Below are positions 39,870 through 49,450 of a DNA stretch of 52,219 bases, one piece after another. The notes below the pieces were generated by a model. The model was not told the origin of the DNA, did not search any database, and worked only from the letters and a program-made list of their open reading frames with translations. Position 1 is the stretch's first letter. Each line of letters opens with the position of its first letter. The translations under genes were made by a program, and so were the position numbers. The stretch lies in contig NZ_CAJWCF010000019.1 in NCBI RefSeq assembly GCF_913020055.1, positions 1-52,219 of the forward strand, in the 5' to 3' direction. The DNA comes from an uncultured Paraglaciecola sp. (lineage in GTDB: Bacteria > Pseudomonadota > Gammaproteobacteria > Enterobacterales > Alteromonadaceae).

Positions 39870-42392
39870 ATGTTTAAAGTTTCATCATTAGCGGTCATTG
39901 TTGCTGCACTGCTGCCGGCTAGTGCGTTTGCGCAATCCATAGAGGGAGTAGTAAAAAATAGTTTTGGAGAGCCGATTGCAGGCGCAAAAGTAAAGCTAGA
40001 AGGCTCCAGCATAGAGGCCATTGTTGATACAAGTGGCCGTTTTGTGTTTGAAGGATTGAGTCCGGGTGTTAACGAACTGCATATTACAGCAGCGGGTTTT
40101 GCCCACCTGCATCAAGATATTGATGTACCTAGTGCTGGCACGAAAAATATCTCATTCATGTTAAAAAATTCTCCCATTGAAGTGGTAGATGTTGTATCGA
40201 CGCCACTGCATTTATCCTCAATGGAATCTGCTTTGCCGGTAAGTGTGTTGTCTGGAGAAGCATTGCGTCGAGAGCAAAGTGCGACTATCGGTGAAACCTT
40301 GAATAGTTTGGTAGGTGTGCATTCTAGCTTTCATGCCAAAGTATCCAGTACGCCAATAATTCGAGGGCTAAGTGGGCCTAGAGTATTGATTACACAAAAT
40401 GGTCTTGATGTGAGCGACGCATCACGCATTGGCCCGGATCATGCCGTCGCTAGTGAAGCATCCACTGCTACACGGATAGAGGTTTTACGCGGTCCAGCCA
40501 CCTTATTTTATGGCAGTGGTGCCATTGGCGGTGTAGTCAATGTGGTGGATAACCGTGTACCAACTGACAGCGAAACACGAGGCGAATGGTTAGTTCAAAC
40601 CAGCACAGTCGATGACCAAAAACTTGCATCATTTAATCTGACTACTGGCACCGATAACTTTGCATTTTATGCAGATGGTTTTGTACGCGACTCAGACGAC
40701 TATGAAATACCTGTCGAAGCCGAATCTCATGAAGATGATCACGACGAGCACGAAGAACACGGTGGTAAGTATACCGTTGAAAACAGTTCCGAAGAGTCAT
40801 ACGGCTTCACTTTTGGCGGTAGTTACTTATTTGAGAATGGCTTTGTGGGTTTATCGGTTGAAAAACTTGATCGGCAATACGGTATTCCCGGCCATTCACA
40901 TGGCGAAGAAGGACACGCAGATGAAGACCACGAAGATGAAGACCATGAGGAAGAGCACGATGAAGAGCATTCACAGGAGAATGTTTTTGCCGATCTTAAA
41001 CAAACGCGGGTACAGCTTTTAAGTGAATTTGATCTGCAAAATAGTTTTATCAATCAAATTAAATTACGAGCCGGTTTAACAGACTACGAACACGCCGAAA
41101 TTGAAGAAGGACAAGCGGGTACTGTATTTGAAAACCAAACGCAGGAATTTCGAATAGACGCTCTGCACCGACCTTTTCAAGAGTGGCGAGGCGGATTAAG
41201 CTTGCATTACAAACACAGTGAATCTTCAGCCGTAGGCGAAGAAGCTTTCACTCCTCCATCAGACACTAGCATGCTGGCGTTAGCTTTAATGGAAGAGCGC
41301 CATTTCGGTGACGTTTTATTGCAATTAGGTGGACGTATTGAGCGGGTAACCTTGGAAGCCGATGAAGTTCTGCTATCCAGTATTGAGTTGCACGCTGAAG
41401 GAGAGCATGAAGACGAGCACGATGACGAACATGAAGGCGAGCATGATGAACACGATGACGATCATGATGATGAACATGGCGGCGCATCGTTTGCGTTTAA
41501 TGAAAGTTATACGCCTATATCATTATCCGCTGGTGCAGTCTGGAGTTTTGCTCCCGAGTACAATGTTGGTATTTCTGTCTCCCGTTCTGAGCGCGCACCC
41601 TCAGCGGCAGAGTTGTTTTCGTTTGGTCCGCACATAGGTACTGGTACTTACGAAGTAGGCGCTTTGTTTGAACTGCATGAAGAGGACGACGAAACCCACA
41701 TTGAATTGTCGAATATGACAATCGAACTTGAAACCTCGAATAATATTGATCTGACTTTCCGTAAAACAGAAGGTGATGTTGGCTTCATATTTAATGTTTT
41801 CTATAACAGTATCGATAACTACTTGTATCAGCAGGACAGTGGTTTAGTGGTGCATGTTGAAGCCCATGATCATGGAGAATCTGATGAAGAGGAACATTCG
41901 GATGAAGAACACTCAGATGACGAACACTCAGATGACGAAGAAAATGAATTACCCTTGTTCGTGTTCAATCAACAAGATGTAGTGTTAAATGGCTTTGAAG
42001 CACAAATTGCATGGCAAGTGAACAGCACGTTTAAAACTGAAGTATTTGCTGATTTTGTCCGAGCCAGACTCAAAGATGGTGGTAATCTTCCACAAACGTC
42101 GCCAATGCGTTTTGGCACTAAGCTGAGTTATAAAAACACGCAGTTGAGCGGGCACTTGAACATCACTCGTTATCAATCGCAAGAGCATACTGCGGAATAT
42201 GAGTCTTCAACCAACGGTTACACCATGCTTGATTTAAATGTGTCTTACGACATACCGGCCTATAATATGGCAGTCTACTTTAAAGGAAATAATCTAACCG
42301 ATACAGAGGCACGTGTGCATACTTCCTATCTGAAAAACTTAGCGCCAAGGCCTGGCAGAAATGTTAGCCTTGGGGTGAAAGGGTACTTCTAG
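39870..42392 (+). CDS. TonB-dependent receptor with His/Asp/Glu-rich loops (ZnuD-like zinc receptor)
   Basis: 840-residue outer-membrane transporter: signal peptide ending ASAFA, a carboxypeptidase-regulatory-like domain (about 25-105), TonB box EVVDVVSTP, plug (about 115-220, LRGPATLFYGSGAIGGVVNVVDN) and a 22-strand-type barrel ending in VSLGVKGYF. Four metal-binding-type loops rich in His, Asp and Glu lie near residues 285-300, 341-370, 505-538 and 664-692. Start ATG 39870 has GGAGTAGG upstream; an ATG five codons earlier lacks this. The loops and the double Zur box make zinc the likely substrate. Confidence 0.92.
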   Translation: MFKVSSLAVIVAALLPASAFAQSIEGVVKNSFGEPIAGAKVKLEGSSIEAIVDTSGRFVFEGLSPGVNELHITAAGFAHLHQDIDVPSAGTKNISFMLKNSPIEVVDVVSTPLHLSSMESALPVSVLSGEALRREQSATIGETLNSLVGVHSSFHAKVSSTPIIRGLSGPRVLITQNGLDVSDASRIGPDHAVASEASTATRIEVLRGPATLFYGSGAIGGVVNVVDNRVPTDSETRGEWLVQTSTVDDQKLASFNLTTGTDNFAFYADGFVRDSDDYEIPVEAESHEDDHDEHEEHGGKYTVENSSEESYGFTFGGSYLFENGFVGLSVEKLDRQYGIPGHSHGEEGHADEDHEDEDHEEEHDEEHSQENVFADLKQTRVQLLSEFDLQNSFINQIKLRAGLTDYEHAEIEEGQAGTVFENQTQEFRIDALHRPFQEWRGGLSLHYKHSESSAVGEEAFTPPSDTSMLALALMEERHFGDVLLQLGGRIERVTLEADEVLLSSIELHAEGEHEDEHDDEHEGEHDEHDDDHDDEHGGASFAFNESYTPISLSAGAVWSFAPEYNVGISVSRSERAPSAAELFSFGPHIGTGTYEVGALFELHEEDDETHIELSNMTIELETSNNIDLTFRKTEGDVGFIFNVFYNSIDNYLYQQDSGLVVHVEAHDHGESDEEEHSDEEHSDDEHSDDEENELPLFVFNQQDVVLNGFEAQIAWQVNSTFKTEVFADFVRARLKDGGNLPQTSPMRFGTKLSYKNTQLSGHLNITRYQSQEHTAEYESSTNGYTMLDLNVSYDIPAYNMAVYFKGNNLTDTEARVHTSYLKNLAPRPGRNVSLGVKGYF
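41892..41936 (+). repeat. Three 15-bp tandem repeats in the fourth His-rich loop
   Basis: Units at 41892, 41907 and 41922; the last two are identical (GAACACTCAGATGAC), the first differs at a few bases. Each encodes Glu-His-Ser-Asp-Glu/Asp, so loop length can change in frame. Confidence 0.85.
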
Positions 42393-42426
42393 CTTTCTTA
42401 AACTAAAGTGTGTTTATACAGCGCAA

Positions 42427-42460
42427 GCGTCTGCATCCTTAATAGATGTAGACGCTTTTT
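42427..42460 (+). terminator. Terminator after the TonB-dependent receptor
   Basis: Stem GCGTCTGCATC/GATGTAGACGC (one G-T pair), 7-nt loop, followed by five T. Confidence 0.88.
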
Positions 42461-42660
42461 ATTATCTAAGCTTTTGTGACGCTGAAAAGCTCCCAAGAAG
42501 ACAATTTGGTGGTAATTTCGATATTACCCAAGTGGTCACACTACACTTTTTATTAGCCACATTGACGTGGAAGACTTTATTAAGATATATAAGTAATGGA
42601 GCAAGTTCGCATCATAGTAAGCTCTTGCCTATTCCTACTATGAGTCTCACTTGCTTTCTA

Positions 42661-42965
42661 TTACTTAACCTTCATTCCCGGCTGTGCACCTTCATGAGGT
42701 TGCAATATCCAAAGTTCTTCACCACCAGGTCCAGCTGCTAGTACCATTCCTTCAGACATCCCAAAACGCATTTTTCGCGGCGCTAAGTTGGCAACCATTA
42801 CCGTTAATTTACCTTCAATGTCTTCAGGCTTATAGGCCGATTTAATACCGGCAAACACTTGACGTGTTTCGCCGCCTAAATCCAATTCTAAGCGTAACAG
42901 TTTGTCGGCTTTTTCTACGTGTTCTGCTTTAGCAATACGCGCAATACGCAAATCAATTTTTGCAA
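42661..42965 (-). repeat. Right copy of the 305-bp direct repeat (true metG 3' end)
   Basis: The last 100 codons of the intact metG gene plus its stop. Pairs with 29203-29507 in the same orientation, 13,458 bp away. Confidence 0.95.
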
Positions 42966-44691
42966 AGTCTTCAAAGCTGATCGTTTCAGCAATAGGGTCT
43001 TTTGCTAGTGGGCTATTTGGATCAAGTTGTACGGTTGGCTCTAAGTTTTCTTTTGAATCTTCAATCATGGCGTTTACTTTATCCATATCTACCCTTTGCA
43101 TCAGGGCTTTAAATTTATTGATTGGGTGATCGGTTAAGACACTTTGTGAGCTTTCCCAATTGAGTTCGTCGTTAAGGAAGGTTTCAGATTGGCTGGCCAA
43201 GATCGGTACAACAGGTTTTAAATAGACCACTAAGATACGGAAAAGGTTAATACCTAACGAACATACGTCATGGGTAAATTGCTGTTTGCTTTCGTCTTTA
43301 ATGGTTACCCAAGGGGCGTTTGTATCAATAAATTGGTTGGCTTTGTCGGCCAATGCCATGATTTCACGCACCGCCTTGTGATACTGACGTTTTTCAAAAG
43401 CCTCAGCGATACTAGCTTGTGCTTGATGAAATTCTGCAACCAGTTCTGGTTCCAGCACATTATTCGATAACTTTCCGTCAAAACGTTTAGTAATAAAGCT
43501 CGCACAGCGGCTAGCTATATTCACCACTTTGCCAACTAAGTCTGAATTGACTTTTTGTGCGAAGTCTTCAAAGTTAAGGTCAATATCCGACACCGCATCA
43601 CTTAGTTTTGAAGCAAAGTAATAACGCAAATATTCAGGATTAAGGTGATCTAAATAAGTACGCCCTTTAATAAAGGTCCCTTTTGATTTAGACATTTTTG
43701 CACCGTTAACCGTAACAAAACCATGTACGTTAACACCCGTTGGTTTTCTAAACCCAGCGCCTTCAAGCATGGCTGGCCAGAATAAACAGTGGAAATAAGT
43801 AATGTCTTTACCAATAAAATGGTAAAGCTCGGCATCCGAATCTTTATTCCAATACTCGTCAAAGTTTAAGCCGTCTGTTTTATCACACAGGTTTTTAAAG
43901 CTGGCCATATAACCGACTGGGGCATCTACCCATACATAAAAGAACTTGCCTGGTGCATTAGGAATTTCAAAACCAAAATAAGGCGCATCACGGCTGATAT
44001 CCCATTGCTGCATGCCTTCTTCAAACCATTCTTTTAATTTGTTGGCAATTTCTGGCTGAATTGCGCCACTTTGCAACCAATCTTGCAACATGTCTTGAAA
44101 CTGCGGTAAATCAAAAAAGTAATGCTCAGAATCGCGTAATACGGGCTCTGCGCCTGATACCACAGAACGAGGGTTTTTTAATTCAGTGGGATCGTAAGTT
44201 GCACTACACACATCACAACTGTCGCCATTTTGATCTTCTGCGTCACACTTTGGGCAGGTACCTTGAACAAAACGGTCAGGTAGAAACATTTCTTTTTCAG
44301 GGTCGTACAACTGACTGATAACACGTTTGCTAATAAAGCCTGCATCGTTTAATCGGTTATACACCAACTCGCATAATTCTTTGTTTTCGTCTGAATGAGT
44401 GACATGATAGTTGTCATAATTTACCCCAAAGTCGATAAGATCCTGATGATGTTCATCACGGGTTTGTGCCACCATTTGTTCAGGTGTAATACCAAGCTGT
44501 TGAGCTTTGAGCATAACTGGCGTGCCGTGAGCATCGTCGGCACATACGCTGTAACAGCTATGACCGCGCATTCGCTGAAATCTAGTCCAGATATCGGTTT
44601 GAATATGCTCTAAAAGGTGGCCTAAATGAATAGAACCATTGGCATAGGGAAGGGCACTGGTAACGAGAATTTTGCGAGTTTGTTCGGGCAT
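42661..44691 (-). CDS. metG: Methionyl-tRNA synthetase
   Basis: 676-residue class I synthetase charging tRNA-Met. It has the HIGH-type motif HLGHLLEH (about 22-29), a zinc knuckle with CPKC and CDVC pairs, KMSKS in [11 protein letters not shown], an anticodon-binding helical domain, and a C-terminal EMAP-II-like tRNA-binding dimerisation domain (about 575-676). Length is as in E. coli. Its 3' end is duplicated 13 kb away next to yafS, and the gene marks the right border of the zinc block. Confidence 0.98.
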   Translation of the reverse strand: MPEQTRKILVTSALPYANGSIHLGHLLEHIQTDIWTRFQRMRGHSCYSVCADDAHGTPVMLKAQQLGITPEQMVAQTRDEHHQDLIDFGVNYDNYHVTHSDENKELCELVYNRLNDAGFISKRVISQLYDPEKEMFLPDRFVQGTCPKCDAEDQNGDSCDVCSATYDPTELKNPRSVVSGAEPVLRDSEHYFFDLPQFQDMLQDWLQSGAIQPEIANKLKEWFEEGMQQWDISRDAPYFGFEIPNAPGKFFYVWVDAPVGYMASFKNLCDKTDGLNFDEYWNKDSDAELYHFIGKDITYFHCLFWPAMLEGAGFRKPTGVNVHGFVTVNGAKMSKSKGTFIKGRTYLDHLNPEYLRYYFASKLSDAVSDIDLNFEDFAQKVNSDLVGKVVNIASRCASFITKRFDGKLSNNVLEPELVAEFHQAQASIAEAFEKRQYHKAVREIMALADKANQFIDTNAPWVTIKDESKQQFTHDVCSLGINLFRILVVYLKPVVPILASQSETFLNDELNWESSQSVLTDHPINKFKALMQRVDMDKVNAMIEDSKENLEPTVQLDPNSPLAKDPIAETISFEDFAKIDLRIARIAKAEHVEKADKLLRLELDLGGETRQVFAGIKSAYKPEDIEGKLTVMVANLAPRKMRFGMSEGMVLAAGPGGEELWILQPHEGAQPGMKVK

Positions 44692-45037
44692 GGTGACTTA
44701 TGTTTAATCGATTTCTAAAAAAGGCCGCAAATAGTAGCGAAAATACGCCCTCATTGCATTACGAAATTCGGTTTCAGTTAAACAAAGTTAAGCCTTCACA
44801 TGTTATTTGGCATTAAGAACAGGAAAAATGTTTAAGTAACCAATTTAAAATCCGTGAGTTCGCCTTTTATCTTGAATATAGGTAAGGCTATTCAATAAAT
44901 ATGACCTATCGACAATTTGCCTTATAAACGGCAAAATATTGTTACTTACAAAGCGTGCAAATAGCGTAAGCTTTCAGCACTGAAAAATAATGGTCTTCGG
45001 ACTAGTATAAAACTCAATAATTAACGAGCTAATTCCT
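44692..45037. other. 346-bp region between divergent metG and dcd
   Basis: No gene seen. It must hold both promoters. One hairpin, TTTGCC/GGCAAA (44916-44921 with 44930-44935), is present. In many relatives a mrp/apbC gene neighbours metG; it is not here. Confidence 0.5.
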
Positions 45038-45628
45038 ATGCGTTTATGTGACAAAGATATCTATCAATACATCCAAGACGGAAAAATTAAGATATCTCCC
45101 GAGCCAAGTTATGAAGAAATCAGCGGTGTCACAGTGGATATCCGTTTAGGCAATAAATTCCGTGTATTTGAAGATCATCAGGCGCCATACATTGATTTAA
45201 GTGGTTCAAAAGAGTCCATGCAAGCGGCGCTCAATTCTGTGATGAGTGATGAAATCGTGCTTGAAGAAGGCAAGTCTTTTTTCTTGCATCCAGGTGAACT
45301 AGCACTAGCGGTCACCCATGAATCAATTACCTTACCGGCTAATGTAGTGGGTTGGTTGGATGGTCGTTCATCACTAGCCCGTCTTGGCTTAATGGTACAT
45401 GTGACAGCCCATAGAATCGACCCGGGTTGGGAAGGTAATATAGTATTAGAGTTTTTTAACGGTGGTAAATTACCTCTAGCCTTAAAACCCATGATGAAAA
45501 TCGGCGCGGTCAGTTTTGAAGTGATGTCGGGTCATGCCGAAAAACCTTACAATTCACGTAGTGACGCAAAATACAAAGGTCAGGATGGCGCTGACGCTAG
45601 TCGTATCAGTGCTGATGATAAATCTTAG
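45038..45628 (+). CDS. dcd: dCTP deaminase
   Basis: 196-residue trimeric enzyme that deaminates dCTP to dUTP for thymidylate synthesis. Signature sequences are present: the early [14 protein letters not shown], the catalytic [33 protein letters not shown] block (about 111-143, with the active-site Glu), and the C-terminal [19 protein letters not shown] closing over substrate. Length is typical. Confidence 0.97.
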   Translation: MRLCDKDIYQYIQDGKIKISPEPSYEEISGVTVDIRLGNKFRVFEDHQAPYIDLSGSKESMQAALNSVMSDEIVLEEGKSFFLHPGELALAVTHESITLPANVVGWLDGRSSLARLGLMVHVTAHRIDPGWEGNIVLEFFNGGKLPLALKPMMKIGAVSFEVMSGHAEKPYNSRSDAKYKGQDGADASRISADDKS

Positions 45629-45654
45629 TTATTAATATTTAAGTAGGAGATTTT

Positions 45655-46281
45655 GTGCCAAATAATGCTCATTTTTACCAACCAAAGGACGGTCATCAAT
45701 TACCTCACGACCCCTTTAATGCCATTATTGCTCCGCGTCCTATAGGCTGGATATCAACCAAAAGTGCAACTGGGCAGGTTAATCTAGCCCCTTATAGTTT
45801 TTTTAATGCCTTTAACTATCACCCACCTATCATTGGTTTTTCCAGTATTGGTTACAAAGACAGTGTGAAAAATGCAGCTGAAACCGGACAGTTTTGCTGG
45901 AACCTTGTTACACGTTCTCTGGCAGATTCAATGAATCAAACCAGCGCAGCGGTAGATGCAGATGTTGACGAGTTCGAGCTGGCTAATCTTGTCAAAGGGC
46001 GCTCAAAGATAATCGACGTACCCCATGTGGCACAAAGCCCTGTGGTGATGGAATGTAAAACCTCACAAGTGATCCAACTTCAATCTGCCAGTGGTGATAA
46101 ATGCCAAACTTGGATGGTTTTAGGCGAAGTAGTCGGTGTACACATCGACAAGTCAGCAATCAATCAAGGCATTTACGATACAGCTGCCATGGAGCCGGTT
46201 ATGCGCGGTGGTGGGCCAGCGGATTATTTTTCTGTTGGTGAACTGCAAAAATTTGAGTTGTTTCGACCAAGACAGGATTGA
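45655..46281 (+). CDS. Flavin reductase-like, FMN-binding split-barrel protein
   Basis: 208 residues of the flavin-reductase/DIM6-NTAB family: AIIAPRPIGWISTKSATGQVNLAPYSFFNAFNYHPPIIGF (about 23-62) is the FMN-binding start, and VVMECKTSQVIQL and VLGEVVGVHID follow. It probably binds FMN and acts as a reductase or flavin partner; the real substrate is unknown. It starts with GTG, supported by GGAG just upstream, 26 bp after dcd. Confidence 0.85.
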   Translation: MPNNAHFYQPKDGHQLPHDPFNAIIAPRPIGWISTKSATGQVNLAPYSFFNAFNYHPPIIGFSSIGYKDSVKNAAETGQFCWNLVTRSLADSMNQTSAAVDADVDEFELANLVKGRSKIIDVPHVAQSPVVMECKTSQVIQLQSASGDKCQTWMVLGEVVGVHIDKSAINQGIYDTAAMEPVMRGGGPADYFSVGELQKFELFRPRQD

Positions 46282-46315
46282 CACCAGTTACACATCTTGT
46301 CGATGTTCAGTTTAG

Positions 46316-47215
46316 TTAAATCAAAGCTTTTGAGTCGGTTCTAACACTACCAGGATTGACCCCCAAAATACGTTTAAACGCCTTAGAAAATGATGATTCG
46401 TTGTCGTAGCCAACGGCTATTGCTGTTTCTAGGGTTGTGCTTTTTTCATCTGCCAACATTCTATAAGCAACACACATTCGCCATTGGGTAACGTAGTCTA
46501 TGGGTGTTTGGTTTAACACTGATTTAAATAAGTTGCTAAAACCCGCTCGCGACAAAAAGGCAATTTCTGCCATTGCATCCACCGTCCAAGTTTTCGCAGG
46601 ACTGGCATGAATTGCTTGAATAGCTGGGCCTAATTTGGGATGTAGCAAGGCGGCAACTATGCCTTTATCAGCAGGTAAATGTTGCCTAAATATAATGGCC
46701 AATAATGCCTCAGCCATTTTATTCATGACTAATTTAGCCCCCGGTTTTGCCGAAAGTGACTCTTGCAATAGCGCAGCGATAAGATAAGACAAACTACTGG
46801 GAGTCTCAGTTTTTGTGATTTTTTTGAGTAGTATAACGTTAGGTAAAAACTGGGTTATGTTACTAAACATTGGATGACTGTGGGCAAAGTATCCACAAAT
46901 TAGTCCTGTAGCATCGGCCAGTTTGCCATTACTAAAATCGATAGGTGTATTGGCATTATTGGTTTGGCTGAACGTGTTGTCGTTAGTCATGCAGTGTTTG
47001 ATGTCTTTTGGGAACAACACCATGTCACCTTCTTCAAGGTTATATACCGTGGGATTATCGCCTACCGTTAAATAACACTCACCATGGCTAACAATATGAA
47101 AATTCATATATTGCAAACCAGACGTATCTACAGCCCAATTTCCACAGTATTGACCGTTATGAAAAACTTCTGAAGAAACCTTAAAGGTAGAAAATAGCTG
47201 ATTTAAGACATCCAT
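46316..47215 (-). CDS. AraC-family transcriptional regulator (cupin N-terminal domain)
   Basis: 299 residues: an AraC-binding cupin domain (about 10-180; GECYLTVGDNPTVYNLEEGDMVLFP) and two C-terminal helix-turn-helix motifs with MAEIAFLSRAGFSNLFKSVL and AIAVGYDNESSFSKAFKRILGVNPGS. It is divergent from the secreted YHS protein across 109 bp and may control it; the ligand is unknown. No paired operator is obvious to me. Confidence 0.88.
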   Translation of the reverse strand: MDVLNQLFSTFKVSSEVFHNGQYCGNWAVDTSGLQYMNFHIVSHGECYLTVGDNPTVYNLEEGDMVLFPKDIKHCMTNDNTFSQTNNANTPIDFSNGKLADATGLICGYFAHSHPMFSNITQFLPNVILLKKITKTETPSSLSYLIAALLQESLSAKPGAKLVMNKMAEALLAIIFRQHLPADKGIVAALLHPKLGPAIQAIHASPAKTWTVDAMAEIAFLSRAGFSNLFKSVLNQTPIDYVTQWRMCVAYRMLADEKSTTLETAIAVGYDNESSFSKAFKRILGVNPGSVRTDSKALI

Positions 47216-47324
47216 ATACGATTAGACATAAACCTTATTGCTTGAGATATATGCAGCTTACCAGATAGTCCCTAATATTTGCTGCACCTTAGTAAGCCTA
47301 CATTTTTTAACACAGGAATAAATT

Positions 47325-47792
47325 ATGAAAAAGTTAGTAAATCTCAAAACATTATTTGCAGTAGCAGCGATGAGTGTGTCTTCATTTACCTTCGCTGGTT
47401 TTGATACAGAAACAGACAACAATAGCGTTATCTTGGCAGGTCATGATGCGGTTGCCTATTTTACTCAGAATAAAGCGGTAGTAGGAAGTGCTCAATACAC
47501 AACCATTTATAACGACGCTATATACCGTTTTAGCTCTGCACAAAACAGAGATACCTTTGCTGCTGCTCCTTCTAAGTATGCGCCTGCCTACGGCGGATTT
47601 TGTGCGTATGGCACTACCTTTGGTAAAAAATTCGAAATCGATGGCAAGGCGTTTGAAGTGGTTGATGGGGTGTTATATGTAAATAAAAACCTATCGGTTA
47701 AAGAGGCTTGGAGCAAGAGTATTCCTAAGCACATTAGCCAAGCTAATGACGAATGGCCAGTAATTGAGTTTAAAGACGGCAGCACCTTATAG
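47325..47792 (+). CDS. Secreted YHS-domain protein
   Basis: 155 residues: a signal peptide (cleavage near TFA), then a YHS domain: GHDAVAYFTQNKAV, YRFSSAQNRDTFAAAPSKYAPAYGGFCAYG. YHS domains are short metal-associated modules often beside copper or heavy-metal ATPases; here it stands alone, next to an AraC regulator. Function is not established. AGGA upstream supports the ATG, and a strong terminator follows. Confidence 0.87.
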   Translation: MKKLVNLKTLFAVAAMSVSSFTFAGFDTETDNNSVILAGHDAVAYFTQNKAVVGSAQYTTIYNDAIYRFSSAQNRDTFAAAPSKYAPAYGGFCAYGTTFGKKFEIDGKAFEVVDGVLYVNKNLSVKEAWSKSIPKHISQANDEWPVIEFKDGSTL

Positions 47793-47805
47793 ACTAGGTT
47801 TAGTT

Positions 47806-47830
47806 AGCCTCGTGATAACGAGGCTTTTTT
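47806..47830 (+). terminator. Terminator after the YHS gene
   Basis: Stem AGCCTCG/CGAGGCT (47806-47812 with 47819-47825), 6-nt loop, then a T-run. Confidence 0.9.
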
Positions 47831-47952
47831 ATAGATGTTTTAAATAACGGGTATTCGAGACAAAAATTTGTTTAACATTTAAGCAAACGCCCATTTACGC
47901 ACTATTATCCGTTGCAAACAAAAAATAATTCCGTAAACTGCCCAGCTTCGGT

Positions 47953-48029
<77 letters not shown>

Positions 48030-48203
48030 ATTAATTCTTTAAACTCCCATTTGTCTCATTAAACAATACTCTTCTATTTCCAAACATCATTTTGATTACA
48101 TTCCTTAATTATGTGAAATTATAAGATGAAAAAATATCTGTTAACAAAGCCCATGTAAATATTGTCAAATGACTGTAAATGTCAGCTTGGATTACTATGG
48201 GTG

Positions 48204-49171
48204 ATGAGTAATTTTTAGCAATGATAACGATGAAATTGAAACGCTATTATTATCGGCGGGCATGAATGCCTCTTTATTCGAAAATCCACGTAACCGAATA
48301 ACGCTATTACAATTTAGTCAGTTAATAAAAGCTATTTCAAAAAAAATAAAGATGAGTTTTTAGGGGGGTCAGAGAAACCTCTGCCTTTGGGAAGCTTCTC
48401 GCTGTTAGCGAGTAATGCGGCTCACTGAAGCAGTAACCTACTTGACGTTTATAAAAATACTGAGCTGGCGTTAAAAGCAATGACAACACAACTGTCATTG
48501 AAATTAACCATTGAACAAAATCAAGTATGCATACATTTTTAGGTTCAGCCGTTAAATAAAGAGACCAACGTTTATTGACTGAATTAGTTATGTTAGTTTG
48601 GCATCGATTTCCGAGTTGGCTGGCCGGTAAAGAAATACCTCTTGACCACGTTTGTCTACCCTATGATAAAGCGGCTCATAGGGAAGAATACCCATTGATG
48701 TTTTCAACGAATAATATAAATTTTAATGCCAAAACGGCTAAAATAGTCTTTCCACTTCAATACCTAGACTTACCATGTCAGCGTTCGTCAATAGAATTGA
48801 AGGGGTACATAGAACAACTACCTGAATATTGGTTTAAACGCGCTGAATTTGAATGGGGAAATCGCTCAGTTTCAAATGACTGTTTAAGACTGATAGAGCT
48901 ATCGTCTGATATTTGCATGGTATCGATAGCCAAACAAATGAATAGAAGTGTGAGAACATTAAGGCGAGATTTGTCTGCTGAACAAAGTAGTTTTATGAAA
49001 TTAAAAGCTCAACATTTACGAGATAAAGCCATTCATTTGATTACCGAAACAAATACATCGATAGAAAATATCGCAAATATATTGGGATATACAGAAGCTT
49101 CGGCATTTTCAATAGTTTTTAAGCAATGGACCGGAAGTTCGCCAAGAAATTATCGTCAATTTTTTGTCTGA
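48204..49171 (+). pseudogene. AraC-family regulator (OruR/GadX-like), heavily disrupted
   Basis: The 3' part (48575-49171, in frame) has LTELVMLVWHRFPSW, FSTNNINFNAKTAKIVFP and an intact C-terminal HTH pair ending GYTEASAFSIVFKQWTGSSPRNYRQF. The N-terminal half of the same protein is present upstream but broken: a start at ATG 48204, an extra T in the T-run 48212-48216, a lost A in the A8 run 48339-48346, stop TGA at 48426, stop TAG at 48540, and a 1-bp loss near 48574. Undoing these gives LLLSAGMNASLFENPRNRIT and PLPLGSFSLLASNAAH, the family's usual N terminus. A product of 198 aa from TTG 48575 would lack most of the ligand domain. Confidence 0.82.
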
Positions 49172-49450
49172 CTGTTATGCATTTAATTGCCTTGCTCTGA
49201 ACAAGTCAGGCCACTCGCTTTCTCCTTGCACTTTCAAACTCAATCGGTGCCAAGTTATTTAACTTTGCTGCAATCTATCAAGGCTGTAATTTTAATGCCT
49301 AGCAAACCCACAAACGGAACGTCTAGCAAATTGAGGCGATTATAAAGTCGTGGTGGGTTTGCCATACATTTTATTCACCGGTGAATACGTCGCTCAGTCA
49401 TGCCTTTATAAGCGAATAAAACAAGTAGCTAAAATTTTAAGTTTTAAAAA
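49172..49450. other. 279-bp region with inverted repeats and a possible transposase remnant
   Basis: On the minus strand, 49271-49206 encodes AKLNNLAPIEFESARRKRVA and a stop, resembling the tail of IS3-family OrfB transposases. To its right, GCAAACCCAC (49302-49311) is inverted as GTGGGTTTGC (49353-49362). A perfect 16-bp palindrome TATTCACCGGTGAATA lies at 49372-49387. Confidence 0.4.

Noticed and set aside
40823..41487. Minus-strand open frames with Ser- or His/Arg-rich repeats inside the receptor gene
   Set aside because: They are antisense shadows of the acidic/His-rich loops, with no ribosome-binding site or family similarity.
49302..49362. Inverted repeat resembling an integron attC site
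   Set aside because: The arms lack a proper RYYYAAC/GTTRRRY pair, and no integron integrase or cassette-like gene is present.
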